Shown piece by piece: positions 7,637-18,735 of a DNA stretch of 64,000 nt. The translations under genes were made by a program, and so were the position numbers. Within the stretch, counting starts at the first letter, position 1. The number at the start of each line of letters is the position of its first letter. Origin of the DNA: Maritimibacter alkaliphilus HTCC2654 (GTDB lineage: Bacteria; Pseudomonadota; Alphaproteobacteria; Rhodobacterales; Rhodobacteraceae); NCBI RefSeq assembly GCF_000152805.1, contig NZ_CH902578.1, positions 2,135,834-2,199,833 of the forward strand, in the 5' to 3' direction. A model generated the notes under the pieces. The model was not told where the DNA came from, ran no database searches, and saw only the letters and a program-made list of their open reading frames with translations.

Positions 7637-8842
7637 ATGCAAACGAACCGTCCAGCGGACAATTACTCGCCGCTCTACTTCCTCGCCTCCGTCGGGGCCG
7701 GTGGCCTTTCGGTCACGTTCTTCATGTACCTGATGTTCTGGGTGCCGCACCCGGGCCGTCCCGTCCCGATCTTCGAGGACATCATGGCCGCCTTCTCGAC
7801 CGGGGGCGCACCGCTCAAGACCGCCATCATCATCGCGATGGCCGGCATTGCGGTCTTCGCCTTCATCAATCTTCAAAAGTTGTTCTGGAACATCTCGGCC
7901 TTCAACCGCTTCCGCAAAACCGAAGGCTACCAGAAGCTGCGCAATTCCAACGCCGAAACCACCCTGCTCGCCTATCCGCTGGCGCTTGCCATGTCGGTGA
8001 ACGGGCTGTTCATCGTCGGCCTCGTCTTCGTGCCGGGGTTGTGGAGCATCGTCGAGATCCTCTTCCCCTTTGCCATGGCTGCCTTCCTCGCCATCGGGAT
8101 CTTCGCCCTGTCGATCATCGGCGATTTCCTTGGCCGCGTGCTGACCAAGGGCGGGCTTTTCGACGTGACGGCGCATAACAGCTTCGCTCAGATGCTCCCG
8201 ACCTTCGCGCTCGCCATGGTTGCCGTCGGCCTCGACGCCCCGGCCGCGATGTCGACCAATGCGCTCGTGGTCGGCGTGGCGCTGATCGGCTCGACCTTCT
8301 TCTCGACCGTCGCGATCATCTACGCCGCCGTGGCGCTGTTCACCGCGTTCAACTCGATGCTGCACTACGGCACCGCCAAGGAAAGCGCGCCGACGCTGAT
8401 GATCCTGATCCCGCTGATGACGATTCTCGGCATCATGTTCCTGCGCCAGGACCACGGGATGCACACCACGTTCGAAAGCCATACGAGTGCCGCCGAGACC
8501 ATGATCTTCCTCGCCCGCCTCGTGTCGGTGCAGGTCATGTTCCTCGGTCTCGGCCTCGTCGTTCTCAAGCGCGAGGAATACTTCAAGGACTTCGTCTTCG
8601 GCTCCAAGACCTCGCCCGGCTCCTACGCGCTGGTCTGCCCCGGCGTGGCGATCTCGGTGCTCACCCAATTCTTCCTGCACAAGGGACTGGTCGCCGCCGG
8701 GATCGTCGACAAGTTCTCGGTCGCCTACTGGGTCGTCATCGCCATCGCGCTGGCCTTCCAGTGGTCGATGGTCTGGCTGGTGTTCCGCCTGAACCGCCAG
8801 CACTTCGGGCGCACCACGGCCGCCGCCGTGCCCGCCGAGTAA
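7637..8842 (+). CDS. Multi-pass inner-membrane protein, TsoY-like
   Basis: This 401-residue protein has roughly ten to eleven hydrophobic segments over its whole length. The segment around LAMSVNGLFIVGLVFVPGLW (about 120-139) and its overall layout resemble what I recall of the TsoY family of (seleno)proteins, but I cannot confirm this. There is no in-frame UGA to suggest selenocysteine. ATG 7637 was chosen over the GTG at 7616 because GAAGGGA lies 7 bases upstream of it. Transport or sensing of a small molecule is only a guess. A terminator-like hairpin follows. Confidence 0.6.
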   Translation: MQTNRPADNYSPLYFLASVGAGGLSVTFFMYLMFWVPHPGRPVPIFEDIMAAFSTGGAPLKTAIIIAMAGIAVFAFINLQKLFWNISAFNRFRKTEGYQKLRNSNAETTLLAYPLALAMSVNGLFIVGLVFVPGLWSIVEILFPFAMAAFLAIGIFALSIIGDFLGRVLTKGGLFDVTAHNSFAQMLPTFALAMVAVGLDAPAAMSTNALVVGVALIGSTFFSTVAIIYAAVALFTAFNSMLHYGTAKESAPTLMILIPLMTILGIMFLRQDHGMHTTFESHTSAAETMIFLARLVSVQVMFLGLGLVVLKREEYFKDFVFGSKTSPGSYALVCPGVAISVLTQFFLHKGLVAAGIVDKFSVAYWVVIAIALAFQWSMVWLVFRLNRQHFGRTTAAAVPAE

Positions 8843-8860
8843 CCGACCGCAATCACCGGA

Positions 8861-8893
8861 ACGGGGCGGGCCGCAAGCTCGCCCCGTTTCGTT
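8861..8893 (+). terminator. Terminator-like hairpin after the TsoY-like gene
   Basis: ACGGGGCG (8861-8868) pairs with CGCCCCGT (8880-8887), extended by a GC pair inside, and is followed by TTTCGTTT. It fits an intrinsic terminator with an interrupted U tract, placed 18 bases after the stop codon. Confidence 0.6.
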
Positions 8894-8953
8894 TGTGCGG
8901 TTGCGCTCGGCCCTGCCGCGGCTACCATCGGTGGACGCGCGAACGGGGACCCG

Positions 8954-9298
8954 ATGATCCGAGCCATTGCCATCCTGCTGGGATACCAGCTCGCCGGTGA
9001 AGTCACCGCGCGCGCCTTGGGGCTCAGCCTGCCCGGACCCGTGCTGGGGTTCGCCGCCCTGTTCCTGACGTTCCTCGTCTGGCCGCCGCTTCACGCGATG
9101 CTCGCGAACACGGCGCGCGGGCTGCTTGCGCATTTGTCGCTGCTTTTCGTCCCGGCCGGTGTCGGCATCGTCCGCCATATCTCCAGCCTCGGGGACCAAA
9201 GCGTCGCGGTTCTTGTCGCCATCGTCGCCTCGACCGCGCTGGCCATCGCCGCAGGCGCCACCGTCTTTGCCCTCGTCGACCGGGTGACGCGCCGATGA
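8954..9298 (+). CDS. lrgA: CidA/LrgA family holin-like membrane protein
   Basis: This 114-residue protein has four hydrophobic helices and the LrgA/CidA hallmarks LSLPGPVLGF (about 24-33) and LLFVPAGVGI (about 62-71). LrgA-type proteins pair with LrgB and are linked to export of small carboxylates or murein hydrolase control. Its end overlaps the lrgB start (ATGA), the standard operon arrangement. The pair sits between a membrane protein of unknown function and cobO; no sequence feature ties it to cobalamin. Confidence 0.88.
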   Translation: MIRAIAILLGYQLAGEVTARALGLSLPGPVLGFAALFLTFLVWPPLHAMLANTARGLLAHLSLLFVPAGVGIVRHISSLGDQSVAVLVAIVASTALAIAAGATVFALVDRVTRR

Positions 9299-10011
9299 CC
9301 GATTTCGCGGACATCTGGTCCTATCTGGCGCAAGGCCCGCTTCTGTGGCTGACCACGACGCTGATCGCCTATCTCTTCGGGGCCTGGCTGCAAAAACTGT
9401 CGGGCACGAAGCCCTGGGTGAACTCGGTGCTGATCGCGGTCGCGCTGCTGGCGGGCGTGCTGGTCCTGACCGGCACGACATACGAGACATATTTCGAAGG
9501 CGCGCAGTTCGTCCATTTCATGCTCGGCCCGGCAACAGTCGCGCTGGCGATCCCGCTTTACGACAACCGCGCGCTCATCCGCGCCTCGGCGCTGCCGATG
9601 CTGGCCGCGCTGGTCACCGGGTCGCTGGTCGCCATCCTGTCGGCGCTCGCCATCGCCCGCGGCCTGGGCGTTTCGGGCGATGTCCTGATCTCGCTCGCCC
9701 CGAAATCCGCGACCGCGCCCGTGGCGCTGGGCGTCGCCGAGGCGATCGGCGGCTCGCCCACGCTCACGGCCGTGCTCGTGATCCTGACCGGGATCACCGG
9801 GGCCGTCATCGCCTCGCCCATCCTGAACCTCCTGCGCATCCGCGACGACCGCGCGCGTGGCTTCGCGCTCGGCACGGCAAGCCACGGCATCGGCACCGCC
9901 CGCGCGTTTCAGGAAAGCCAGACATCCGGCGCGTTTTCCGGCGTCGCCATGGGGCTGAACGCCATACTCACGGCGCTGATCGCCCCCGTCATCATCCGAC
10001 TGTTCATCTGA
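9295..10011 (+). CDS. lrgB: LrgB/CidB family membrane protein
   Basis: This 238-residue membrane protein is the LrgB partner of the preceding LrgA. It shows the family's PKSATAPVALGVAEAIGG stretch (about 132-149) and GTASHGIGTARAFQ (about 194-207). LrgB proteins (plant homologue PLGG1) move glycolate or similar small acids across membranes; the bacterial role is less settled. The start overlaps lrgA by four bases, and cobO follows after 11 bases, so lrgA-lrgB-cobO may be one transcript. Confidence 0.88.
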   Translation: MTDFADIWSYLAQGPLLWLTTTLIAYLFGAWLQKLSGTKPWVNSVLIAVALLAGVLVLTGTTYETYFEGAQFVHFMLGPATVALAIPLYDNRALIRASALPMLAALVTGSLVAILSALAIARGLGVSGDVLISLAPKSATAPVALGVAEAIGGSPTLTAVLVILTGITGAVIASPILNLLRIRDDRARGFALGTASHGIGTARAFQESQTSGAFSGVAMGLNAILTALIAPVIIRLFI

Positions 10012-10022
10012 GGGAGGACCGC

Positions 10023-10631
10023 ATGAGCGAAGACACCGACCGCCACGCACAGAAAATGGCCAAGAAGAAAGCCGCGCGCGACAAGATCATGGCGACCAAG
10101 ACCGAAGAAAAAGGGCTGGTCATCGTCCACACCGGCAAGGGCAAGGGCAAGTCGTCCTCGGCCTTCGGCATGATCTTCCGCGCCATCGCCCACGGGATGC
10201 CCTGCGCCGTGGTGCAGTTCATCAAAGGGGGCATGGGCACGGGCGAACGCGACCTGATCGAGCAGAACTTCTCGGACCTGTGCCAGTTCCACACGATGGG
10301 CGAAGGCTTCACCTGGGAAACGCAGGACAAATCGCGCGACATCGAAATGGCGCAGGCGGCGTGGGAAAAATCGAAAGAGCTGATCCGCGACCCGAACATC
10401 CGCATGGTCCTTCTGGACGAGATCAACATCGCGCTGCGCTACGACTATATCGACATCTTCGAGGTCGTCGAATTCCTGACCAACGAAAAGCCCGAGATGA
10501 CCCATGTGATCCTGACGGGCCGCAACGCCAAGGACGAATTGATCGAGCTTGCCGACCTCGCCACGGAAATGGAGCTGGTCAAGCATCCGTTCCGCTCCGG
10601 TGTGAAAGCGCAGGCGGGCATCGAATACTAG
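10023..10631 (+). CDS. cobO: Cob(I)yrinic acid a,c-diamide adenosyltransferase, CobO/BtuR type
   Basis: This 202-residue protein has the CobO P-loop HTGKGKGKSS (36-45), the basic Lys/Arg-rich N-terminus and the GRNAKDELIELADLATEM C-terminal motif of the CobA/CobO/BtuR family. It transfers the 5'-deoxyadenosyl group from ATP to the corrin cobalt, after cobalt insertion by CobNST. Start ATG 10023 follows GGGAGGACC. It lies 11 bases after lrgB. A non-homologous PduO-type adenosyltransferase also exists in this window at 32.2 kb. Confidence 0.95.
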   Translation: MSEDTDRHAQKMAKKKAARDKIMATKTEEKGLVIVHTGKGKGKSSSAFGMIFRAIAHGMPCAVVQFIKGGMGTGERDLIEQNFSDLCQFHTMGEGFTWETQDKSRDIEMAQAAWEKSKELIRDPNIRMVLLDEINIALRYDYIDIFEVVEFLTNEKPEMTHVILTGRNAKDELIELADLATEMELVKHPFRSGVKAQAGIEY

Positions 10632-10720
10632 GCCGGGATCTTCCCCTCGGGGAAGGTTTCCCTTTAAAAACAAGTAAATGCGACGCCCTGGTGAACGCGG
10701 CGCACGCAACGCCCCTTGGG

Positions 10721-10787
10721 CTTCTCTGTTTCAGGAAACCTTCGGGGGGAACGCGCGGCACGCGCGTGGGGGGCAGACGGCCCCCCT
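10721..10787 (+). repeat. Intergenic hairpin repeat, copy A
   Basis: The element reads CTTCTCTGTTTCAGGAAACC at its left end, then TTCGGGGGGAACGCGCG and the hairpin GGGGGGCAGACGGCCCCCC (about 10769-10786). Copy B at 21.8 kb matches it almost base for base in the other orientation. It sits in the 299-base gap between cobO and the dienoyl-CoA reductase gene. The rest of that gap is GC-rich low-complexity sequence in which I see no gene. Confidence 0.75.
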
Positions 10788-10882
10788 CCTCCCCCGCCGC
10801 CCGCGCCGCCGCCCGGCATAGGCGCCACCGCGACGGGGCGCAGCCCCGGCGCAATCCCTCCTTACGCAGCGTTGGGGAGTGA

Positions 10883-12958
<2,076 letters not shown>

Positions 12959-13216
12959 GGCGCGCTTGCGAGTGGTCGTTCCCTAACGAACGCGACGCTC
13001 ACGCGCCGAGGCGCGCGGGTGATTGCGGTGTTTTCCGTAGGCGGGGTGCGTGACGGGTCAGGGTGCTTTTTCAGGGATCAGAAATACCAGAATCCTAGTA
13101 TTCTAGGAACTTCAATACGTGAATGCGACCTGCTTTCAATAGCTTACACACCACGCCGCACCGCAAAAAGTTAACGCAGCCGTCACTGACGGACCATCAG
13201 AGCGCCCCGCCAGCCC
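12959..13216. other. Gene-free gap between convergent genes with a near-palindrome
   Basis: The gap lies between the fadH stop and the stop of the minus-strand membrane-protein gene. It holds the near-palindrome AGAATCCTAGTATTCT at 13089-13104 and a CGCGCC/GGCGCG hairpin near 13000-13017. No ORF with a credible start was seen. The 13060-13180 part is AT-richer than its surroundings. Confidence 0.6.
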
Positions 13217-13531
13217 TCAGACGGGCCGGGTGCGGAGGAACAGGTAGAGCGGAAAGCCGCAGGACACGCCGATGAACAGCGCGGCCGGGATCGCAAGCAA
13301 TGCCGACCAGTTCCGGCGCACCGCCGTTTCGGCGATGATCCACACCGTCAGCGTCAGCCCGGCGATCATCAGGTCGATGGCCATGCCCGTCACCGCCGGA
13401 CCTTGGGTCCATTGCGCGAACAGGCCGCCAAGACTGGCCCCTTCGGACGTGAGATAGGTCAGGAAGTGCCACATCGGCCAGATGGCACCGACGATGGCGA
13501 GGATCAGGTAAAGAAGGCGCAGCTTTGACAT
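13217..13531 (-). CDS. DUF2834-like small membrane protein
   Basis: This 104-residue protein starting MSKLRLLYLILAIVG has three hydrophobic segments (about 5-25, 45-65, 75-98), consistent with the DUF2834 family of small inner-membrane proteins. The longer in-frame upstream extension lies inside the neighbouring dehydrogenase gene and is proline/arginine-rich, so the internal ATG at 13531 is preferred. It is just 7 bases downstream of that dehydrogenase on the same strand. The function is unknown. Confidence 0.7.
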   Translation of the reverse strand: MSKLRLLYLILAIVGAIWPMWHFLTYLTSEGASLGGLFAQWTQGPAVTGMAIDLMIAGLTLTVWIIAETAVRRNWSALLAIPAALFIGVSCGFPLYLFLRTRPV

Positions 13532-13538
13532 GCCCCGA

Positions 13539-14621
13539 TTACGTAGCGGGGGCGGGTTCGGATGCAACTGATCTTTCGCCTGCGGCTGCAAGCCGCTCCC
13601 GCACCATCTCGACCGCGACGGCCTGAGGCGTTTTGCCGGAGGTCTTGGCACGGCGCAGAATCTCGGTCACGCGCTCTTGCAGCCCGTCCAGCTTGCCTTT
13701 GACCCAGTTCGGATCGTCGACGCCCGCGATCTCGGCGGCGACGTTCATGATGCCGCCCGCGTTCACGACGAAATCCGGCAGATAGGTGATGCCGCGCGCT
13801 GCCAGCACGGTATCAAGGTCGTCGCGCGCCAACTGGTTGTTGGCCGCCCCGGCGACAAGGCGCGCGCGCAGTTCGGGGATCGTGTCTTCGGACAGCACCC
13901 CGCCCAGCGCACAGGGGGCAAAGACATCGCAATCCGTGGCATGGATACGATCCGGGGCCACGACGGTGGCGCCGTAGCGCGCCCGCGCCTCGTCACAGCG
14001 GGCCGGCGCGATATCCGCGACGGTGAGCTGCGCCCCGGCGGCGGCAAGCCGGTCGCAAAGCGCGGTGCCCACGTGACCCAGGCCCTGCACCGCGACATGA
14101 AGCCCGGCAAGATCCTCGCGCCCCGTCACCTCGCGCACGCCCGTTCGGATCGACTGGAACACACCCGTCGCCGTGACGGGCGAGGGGTCGCCGCTGGCAT
14201 GCGCGCCGGTGGCGAGACCTGCGACGTGGCGGGTCTGGCTGCGCACCTCGGCCATGTCGGCGGGCGTGACGCCCACATCCTCGGCGGTGGTATAGGCCCC
14301 GTTCAGCCGCTCGACCGCACGCCCGAAGGCCCGCATCAGTTCCGGCGTCTTCTTCTGCCCCTCGGCCAGCATGATGACGGCCTTGCCCCCGCCAAGGTCC
14401 AACCCGGCGGCGGCGTTCTTGAACGTCATGCCGCGCGACAGGCGCAGTGCATCGGCAAGCGCCGCGCCTTCGGTCGGATAGGTCCAGACGCGGCACCCGC
14501 CCGCCGCAGGGCCGAGCGCACTGGAATGAATGGCGATGATGGCGTTCAGCCCGGACGGTTCGTCATGGGCGAACACCACCGTTTCATGGGCGTCGAAATC
14601 GAGATGCTGGAACACGGTCAT
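13539..14621 (-). CDS. Leucine/Glu/Phe/Val dehydrogenase family amino-acid dehydrogenase
   Basis: This 360-residue protein has the catalytic-lysine region MTFKNAAAGLDLGGGKAVIM (about 65-84) with both conserved lysines, and the NAD-binding VQGLGHVGTALCDRL (about 173-187). The length and motifs fit leucine/phenylalanine/valine dehydrogenases rather than the longer glutamate dehydrogenases. Such enzymes oxidatively deaminate branched-chain or aromatic amino acids using NAD+. The exact substrate cannot be read from the sequence. It is followed closely by the small membrane-protein gene. Confidence 0.85.
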   Translation of the reverse strand: MTVFQHLDFDAHETVVFAHDEPSGLNAIIAIHSSALGPAAGGCRVWTYPTEGAALADALRLSRGMTFKNAAAGLDLGGGKAVIMLAEGQKKTPELMRAFGRAVERLNGAYTTAEDVGVTPADMAEVRSQTRHVAGLATGAHASGDPSPVTATGVFQSIRTGVREVTGREDLAGLHVAVQGLGHVGTALCDRLAAAGAQLTVADIAPARCDEARARYGATVVAPDRIHATDCDVFAPCALGGVLSEDTIPELRARLVAGAANNQLARDDLDTVLAARGITYLPDFVVNAGGIMNVAAEIAGVDDPNWVKGKLDGLQERVTEILRRAKTSGKTPQAVAVEMVRERLAAAGERSVASEPAPAT

Positions 14622-14887
14622 GCGGGCCTCCTCTCCTGCAATCCGGGTCGGGGCCGTGCGGCCCCTGCGGTCAGCCTACGCCTCAAGCCCTTGAGAAAAA
14701 GACACTTTCGCGTGGTTCAGGCAGCAATTTGCCCAGCCGTTCGATCCTTTCGCCGAGGCCACGCAATGCGACCGATCGGACCTTTGGGCGCTACGATCAC
14801 GCAGGAAAATTGCGCCAATCCGGAAAGGTATCGGGCTGGTGTCGCGTGCGGACTGCACGCAAAGCGAATCGCCCAAGCGGTTCGGTG
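14622..14887. other. Gene-free intergenic stretch
   Basis: This 266-base gap lies upstream of the minus-strand amino-acid dehydrogenase gene and presumably holds its promoter. Reading both strands I found no convincing ORF, structured RNA, repeat or terminator with a U tract. Confidence 0.5.
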
Positions 14888-15241
14888 TCAGCCGTTCCCC
14901 GGCGGTTCCAGCCGAATGAGAACCGAGAAGGGTTCGGGCGCGGCGGCGCGCATCACCTGAAACACCCGGACTTCAAGCGTCTTGGGCAGCCCCGCCATGA
15001 ACATCCGGTCCGAGCGGGCATCATAGTAACCGGGAACCGAAACGGCGGTGTTCTGGCCGCGCACGACTTCGATCGACAGGTTGTTCGAGGGAAGCGTTTC
15101 AAAGGTGTAGCACAGCGCACCATCCGCAGGCGCTTCGCCTTCGATCGTGGTGTCGCCGTCCAGCGTGATGGTTTCGCAATCGGCAAGGGCCGCAGAGGCG
15201 AAGAGCGTGACCGTCGCGGTCAGGAGAGCACGTATCAACAT
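14888..15241 (-). CDS. Secreted or periplasmic protein of unknown function
   Basis: This 117-residue protein starts with a classical signal peptide MLIRALLTATVTLFASAALA with cleavage after ALA (about 20). The mature part has two cysteines (ADCETI and LCYTFE), which could form one disulfide, and looks like a small beta-rich domain. I recognise no family. An in-frame ATG 15 codons upstream would add a charged stretch before the signal and is less likely. It lies about 50 bases downstream of argH on the same strand. Confidence 0.7.
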   Translation of the reverse strand: MLIRALLTATVTLFASAALADCETITLDGDTTIEGEAPADGALCYTFETLPSNNLSIEVVRGQNTAVSVPGYYDARSDRMFMAGLPKTLEVRVFQVMRAAAPEPFSVLIRLEPPGNG

Positions 15242-15293
15242 GCGCGGTTCAATGGCGGCTTTCGCGCACGGGGTAAAGACCTGCACCCCCGGA

Positions 15294-16694
15294 TCAGCCG
15301 AGAGCCGCCCGCCAGCGGGCGATCTGTTCGCGCACGCGCACGGGGGCGGTGCCGCCGTAGGATTGCCGCGAGGCGACGGAGGCTTCGACCGTCAGCACGT
15401 CGAACACGCCTTCGTTGATGTCTGCGTGTACCGTTTGCATCTCGGCGAGCGAAAGGTCCGGCAGGTCGCAGCCCTTGCCCTCGGCCATCGCGACGAGCGA
15501 CCCGGTGACGTGGTGGGCATCGCGGAACGGCAGGCCCAGTTCGCGCACCAGCCAGTCGGCAAGGTCGGTCGCGGTCGAGAAGCCCGAGGATGCAGCGGCG
15601 GCCAGCGCCTCGCGATTGGCGGTCAGGTCGCTGACCATGCCCGTCATCGCGGCAAGCGACAGCATCAGGTTGTCGGCGGCGTCGAAGACCTGTTCCTTGT
15701 CTTCCTGCATATCTTTTGAATAGGCGAGCGGCAGGCCCTTCATCACGGTGAACAGCGCCACCATCGCCCCCATGATCCGGCCGATCTTGGCGCGGATCAG
15801 TTCGGCGGCATCCGGGTTCTTTTTCTGCGGCATGATCGACGAGCCGGTCGAGAAGCGGTCGGACAGGGTCACGAACCGGAACTGGGCCGAGGACCAGATC
15901 ACCAGCTCTTCCGAGAAGCGGCTGAGGTGGACGGCGCAGATCGTGGCGCAGGACAGAAACTCCAGCGCATGATCGCGGTCGGACACGGCGTCGAGCGAGT
16001 TGGCCATCGGGCGATCAAAGCCCAGCGCCTCGGCCGTCATGTGCCGATCGGTCGGAAAGCCCGTGCCAGCCAGCGCGGCAGCGCCCAAGGGCGACTCGTT
16101 CATCCGGCGGCGCGCATCCTCGAACCGGGATTTGTCGCGCGCGAACATCTCCACATAAGCCATCATGTGATGACCCCAAGTCACGGGCTGCGCGGTTTGC
16201 AGATGGGTGAAGCCGGGCATGACCCAGTCGGCCCCCGCCTCGGCCTGATCAAGAAACGCGCGGATAAGCGCGTCGAGCCCTTCGATGGCCGCGTCCACCT
16301 GATCGCGGACCCAGAGGCGAAAATCGGTCGCCACCTGATCGTTGCGCGAACGCGCGGTATGGAGCCGCCCGGCAGGCTCGCCGATCAGCTCTTTCAGCCG
16401 CGCTTCCACGTTCATGTGGATGTCTTCGAGCGCCGCCGAAAACTGAAACTCGCCGTTCTCGATTTCTGACAGTACCGTGAGCAGCCCTTCCCGGATCGCC
16501 TCGGCATCGTTATCCGTAATGATGCCTGTGGCCGCGAGCATCGCGGCATGGGCGCGAGAGCCGGTGATGTCCTGGGGGGCCAACCGCTTGTCGTAGCCGA
16601 TCGACGCATTGATCGCTTCCATGATCGCGTCGGGGCCTGCGGCAAAGCGACCGCCCCACATGGCGTTAGCGGTTTTTTTGTTGTTGTCTGTCAT
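15294..16694 (-). CDS. argH: Argininosuccinate lyase
   Basis: This 466-residue protein has the fumarase/aspartase superfamily signature [12 protein letters not shown] (284-295) with the catalytic serine, and the ArgH motifs HTARSRNDQ (112-120) and [10 protein letters not shown] (161-170). It cleaves argininosuccinate to arginine and fumarate, the last step of arginine synthesis. It is divergent from the TlpA-type gene with only 24 bases between starts, an arrangement commonly seen in Rhodobacterales, so the two promoters must overlap the neighbouring coding ends. Confidence 0.96.
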   Translation of the reverse strand: MTDNNKKTANAMWGGRFAAGPDAIMEAINASIGYDKRLAPQDITGSRAHAAMLAATGIITDNDAEAIREGLLTVLSEIENGEFQFSAALEDIHMNVEARLKELIGEPAGRLHTARSRNDQVATDFRLWVRDQVDAAIEGLDALIRAFLDQAEAGADWVMPGFTHLQTAQPVTWGHHMMAYVEMFARDKSRFEDARRRMNESPLGAAALAGTGFPTDRHMTAEALGFDRPMANSLDAVSDRDHALEFLSCATICAVHLSRFSEELVIWSSAQFRFVTLSDRFSTGSSIMPQKKNPDAAELIRAKIGRIMGAMVALFTVMKGLPLAYSKDMQEDKEQVFDAADNLMLSLAAMTGMVSDLTANREALAAAASSGFSTATDLADWLVRELGLPFRDAHHVTGSLVAMAEGKGCDLPDLSLAEMQTVHADINEGVFDVLTVEASVASRQSYGGTAPVRVREQIARWRAALG

Positions 16695-16718
16695 GGCACA
16701 GGAGCCTCGGAGAACCGG

Positions 16719-17276
16719 ATGAACATTCGAACGCTGCTATACGCGGCCCTCATGCTGGGTGCAAACGCCGCCTTTGCGGACATGGCGCAGATCGAGGCGC
16801 TGAAGGACGGAGACATGAAAAAGCTCATGTTTACCGAGGCGAAACCTGCGGGCACGGCGACGTTTACCGATACCGAGGGTAACGAGGTGTCGCTGGCCGA
16901 CTATCGCGGCAAGGTCGTGCTTCTGAACTTTTGGGCGACGTGGTGCGCGCCCTGCCGCCATGAGATGCCGATGCTGGATGCGCTTCAGGCGGAATATGGC
17001 GGCGACGATTTTCAGGTCGTGACCGTGGCCACGGGCCGCAACAAGGAAATGGCGATCGTCAAATTCTTCGAAGAGATCGGCGTCGTACACCTGCCCATCC
17101 TTATGGACCCGAAACAGGGGCTGGCCCGCGAGATGGGCGTGATGGGCCTGCCGGTGACCGTCCTTCTCGACCGCGAGGGCAACGAGATCGCGCGCATGAT
17201 GGGCGACGCCGACTGGTCGTCGGACAGCGCGATGGCCATCATCGCGGCGATGATCGAACAGGGCGCGGGATCGTAA
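16719..17276 (+). CDS. TlpA-type periplasmic thiol:disulfide oxidoreductase
   Basis: This 185-residue thioredoxin-fold protein has an N-terminal signal ending near FADM (about 20) and the active site WCAPC (Cys76, Cys79), followed by HEMPMLDAL. The cis-proline is visible in [13 protein letters not shown]. TlpA/ResA-like proteins reduce disulfides in periplasmic apoproteins such as cytochromes or CuA sites. The start at 16719 excludes a long in-frame extension that runs antisense into argH. It is divergent from argH. Confidence 0.9.
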   Translation: MNIRTLLYAALMLGANAAFADMAQIEALKDGDMKKLMFTEAKPAGTATFTDTEGNEVSLADYRGKVVLLNFWATWCAPCRHEMPMLDALQAEYGGDDFQVVTVATGRNKEMAIVKFFEEIGVVHLPILMDPKQGLAREMGVMGLPVTVLLDREGNEIARMMGDADWSSDSAMAIIAAMIEQGAGS

Positions 17277-17347
17277 CCCGGTTTCCGTAGCGCCAAGATT
17301 GACAGGGCGGCGCTCTCCCGCTTCCTTTGAAGGCGGAGGATTTCACC

Positions 17348-17737
17348 ATGCCGCTTTGGCTTCTGGGCACCATCGTCGTCGTCGGGCTGGCCGCGATCTG
17401 GCTTATCATGCGGGTCTACGGCTTCGACCGACCGCTGGTCTTGACCCATGACATCGCGGCGGAAGAATTCGCGACCGACAACCCCGGCCTCGTGCCCGAG
17501 GACATCCACCTTGCCAAATCGGGGCAATCCGCGCTGATCCATGCCGGCGGGTCCACCTATGTCCTCTGGGTCATGGGGCAGGATGTGGCGACTCACAATG
17601 TTGCCCGCGCACGGGTGAGCGAGGCCGACACGGGGCTGACCCTGCGCCTGCCCGACTTCGCGGCTCCCCGCGTGACGCTCACCCTGACGGAAGACGAGAA
17701 GGCGAGGTGGAAACCGATGATCGAGGAGGCCGCCTGA
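17348..17737 (+). CDS. Small membrane-anchored protein of unknown function
   Basis: This 129-residue protein has one N-terminal membrane segment (about 3-23) and then a soluble domain. GGAGGA lies 7 bases before ATG 17348, so the upstream TTG start is rejected. Its stop overlaps the start of the hydroxylase gene as TGATG, suggesting translational coupling and perhaps a shared role at the membrane. I recognise no family or catalytic motif. Confidence 0.75.
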   Translation: MPLWLLGTIVVVGLAAIWLIMRVYGFDRPLVLTHDIAAEEFATDNPGLVPEDIHLAKSGQSALIHAGGSTYVLWVMGQDVATHNVARARVSEADTGLTLRLPDFAAPRVTLTLTEDEKARWKPMIEEAA

Positions 17738-18735
17738 TGGACCTGTCGTCCCTAACCTATCCCGACGTGGTGTCGCTTGCGGTGCCCTTCTTCGTCGCCG
17801 CCGTGATCTTCGAGGTCACATGGATCTTCGTGAAGAAGCGCGGCGGGCGGTATGAGGCGCGCGATGCCATGACCTCGCTCGCCATGGGCGTGGGCAACGT
17901 GGTCGTCGGTATCCTTCTGGGCTTCATCACCTACGGGTTCCTGATGTGGCTGTGGGAGATCACGCCGCTCGATCTGGGCACAAGCGTCTGGGTCGTCGCC
18001 CTGTGCTTCGTGCTGGACGATCTGCGCTATTACTGGGTCCATCGGTTCGGGCACCGCATCCGCTGGGTCTGGGCGAGCCACGTGAATCATCATTCCAGCC
18101 AGCATTACAACCTGACCACGGCGCTCAGGCAGACGTGGACCGGGACCTTCACCTTTATGATGCTCCTGTCCGCGCCGCTGGTGCTTCTGGGCTTTCATCC
18201 CGCGATGATCCTGTTCGTCGGCGGCCTGAACCTGATCTATCAGTTCTGGATTCACACCGAGGCGATCGACAAGATGCCGCGCTGGTTCGAGGCGGTGATG
18301 AACACGCCTTCGCACCACCGGGTGCATCATGGCCGCAACCCGCGCTATCTGGATGCCAACTATGCCGGAGTCTTCATCGTTTGGGACAAGCTGTTCGGCA
18401 CCTTCGTGCCCGAGCAGGCAGATGACAGGCCGGACTACGGCCTCGTCCACAACATCGGGACGTTCAATCCCTTCCGGGTCGCGTTCCACGAATGGGTCGC
18501 GATCTTTCGCGACTGGCGGCAACCGGGGCTGACCCTGTGGGACCGGCTGCGCTATGCCGTGATGCCCCCCGGTTGGCGCCATGACGGCAGCGGCGGCGGG
18601 TCGGAACGGCTCAAGGCCGACTACGTCGCCAAGCATCCGGATGCAGCGGGCACGCCGGGGTTCGAAAACTACCCGGCGTCCGCAACGGCCTCCATCACGA
18701 CCCGGCCATCGGGTGCGCGCGCCCAAAGCTCCTGA
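17737..18735 (+). CDS. Fatty acid hydroxylase/sterol desaturase superfamily membrane enzyme
   Basis: This 332-residue protein has three to four membrane segments and the histidine clusters that bind the di-iron centre: HRFGH (about 103-107), HVNHHSSQH (about 115-123) and HHRVHHGRN (about 193-201). Members hydroxylate or desaturate lipids, sterols or carotenoids with O2. The substrate is not readable here. It starts inside the stop of the preceding small membrane protein. Its last 67 bases overlap the end of the convergent FAS1-like dehydratase gene. Confidence 0.88.
   Translation: MDLSSLTYPDVVSLAVPFFVAAVIFEVTWIFVKKRGGRYEARDAMTSLAMGVGNVVVGILLGFITYGFLMWLWEITPLDLGTSVWVVALCFVLDDLRYYWVHRFGHRIRWVWASHVNHHSSQHYNLTTALRQTWTGTFTFMMLLSAPLVLLGFHPAMILFVGGLNLIYQFWIHTEAIDKMPRWFEAVMNTPSHHRVHHGRNPRYLDANYAGVFIVWDKLFGTFVPEQADDRPDYGLVHNIGTFNPFRVAFHEWVAIFRDWRQPGLTLWDRLRYAVMPPGWRHDGSGGGSERLKADYVAKHPDAAGTPGFENYPASATASITTRPSGARAQSS

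Noticed and set aside
7562-9490. 642-codon minus-strand frame across the TsoY-like and LrgA genes
   Set aside because: The predicted protein is a string of charged residues (Arg, Asp, Glu, Gly, His) with no family features, and it is antisense to membrane proteins.
14888-15286. Longer start for the secreted protein downstream of argH
   Set aside because: The extra 15 residues before MLIRALL would push the signal peptide inward and no better ribosome-binding site supports them.
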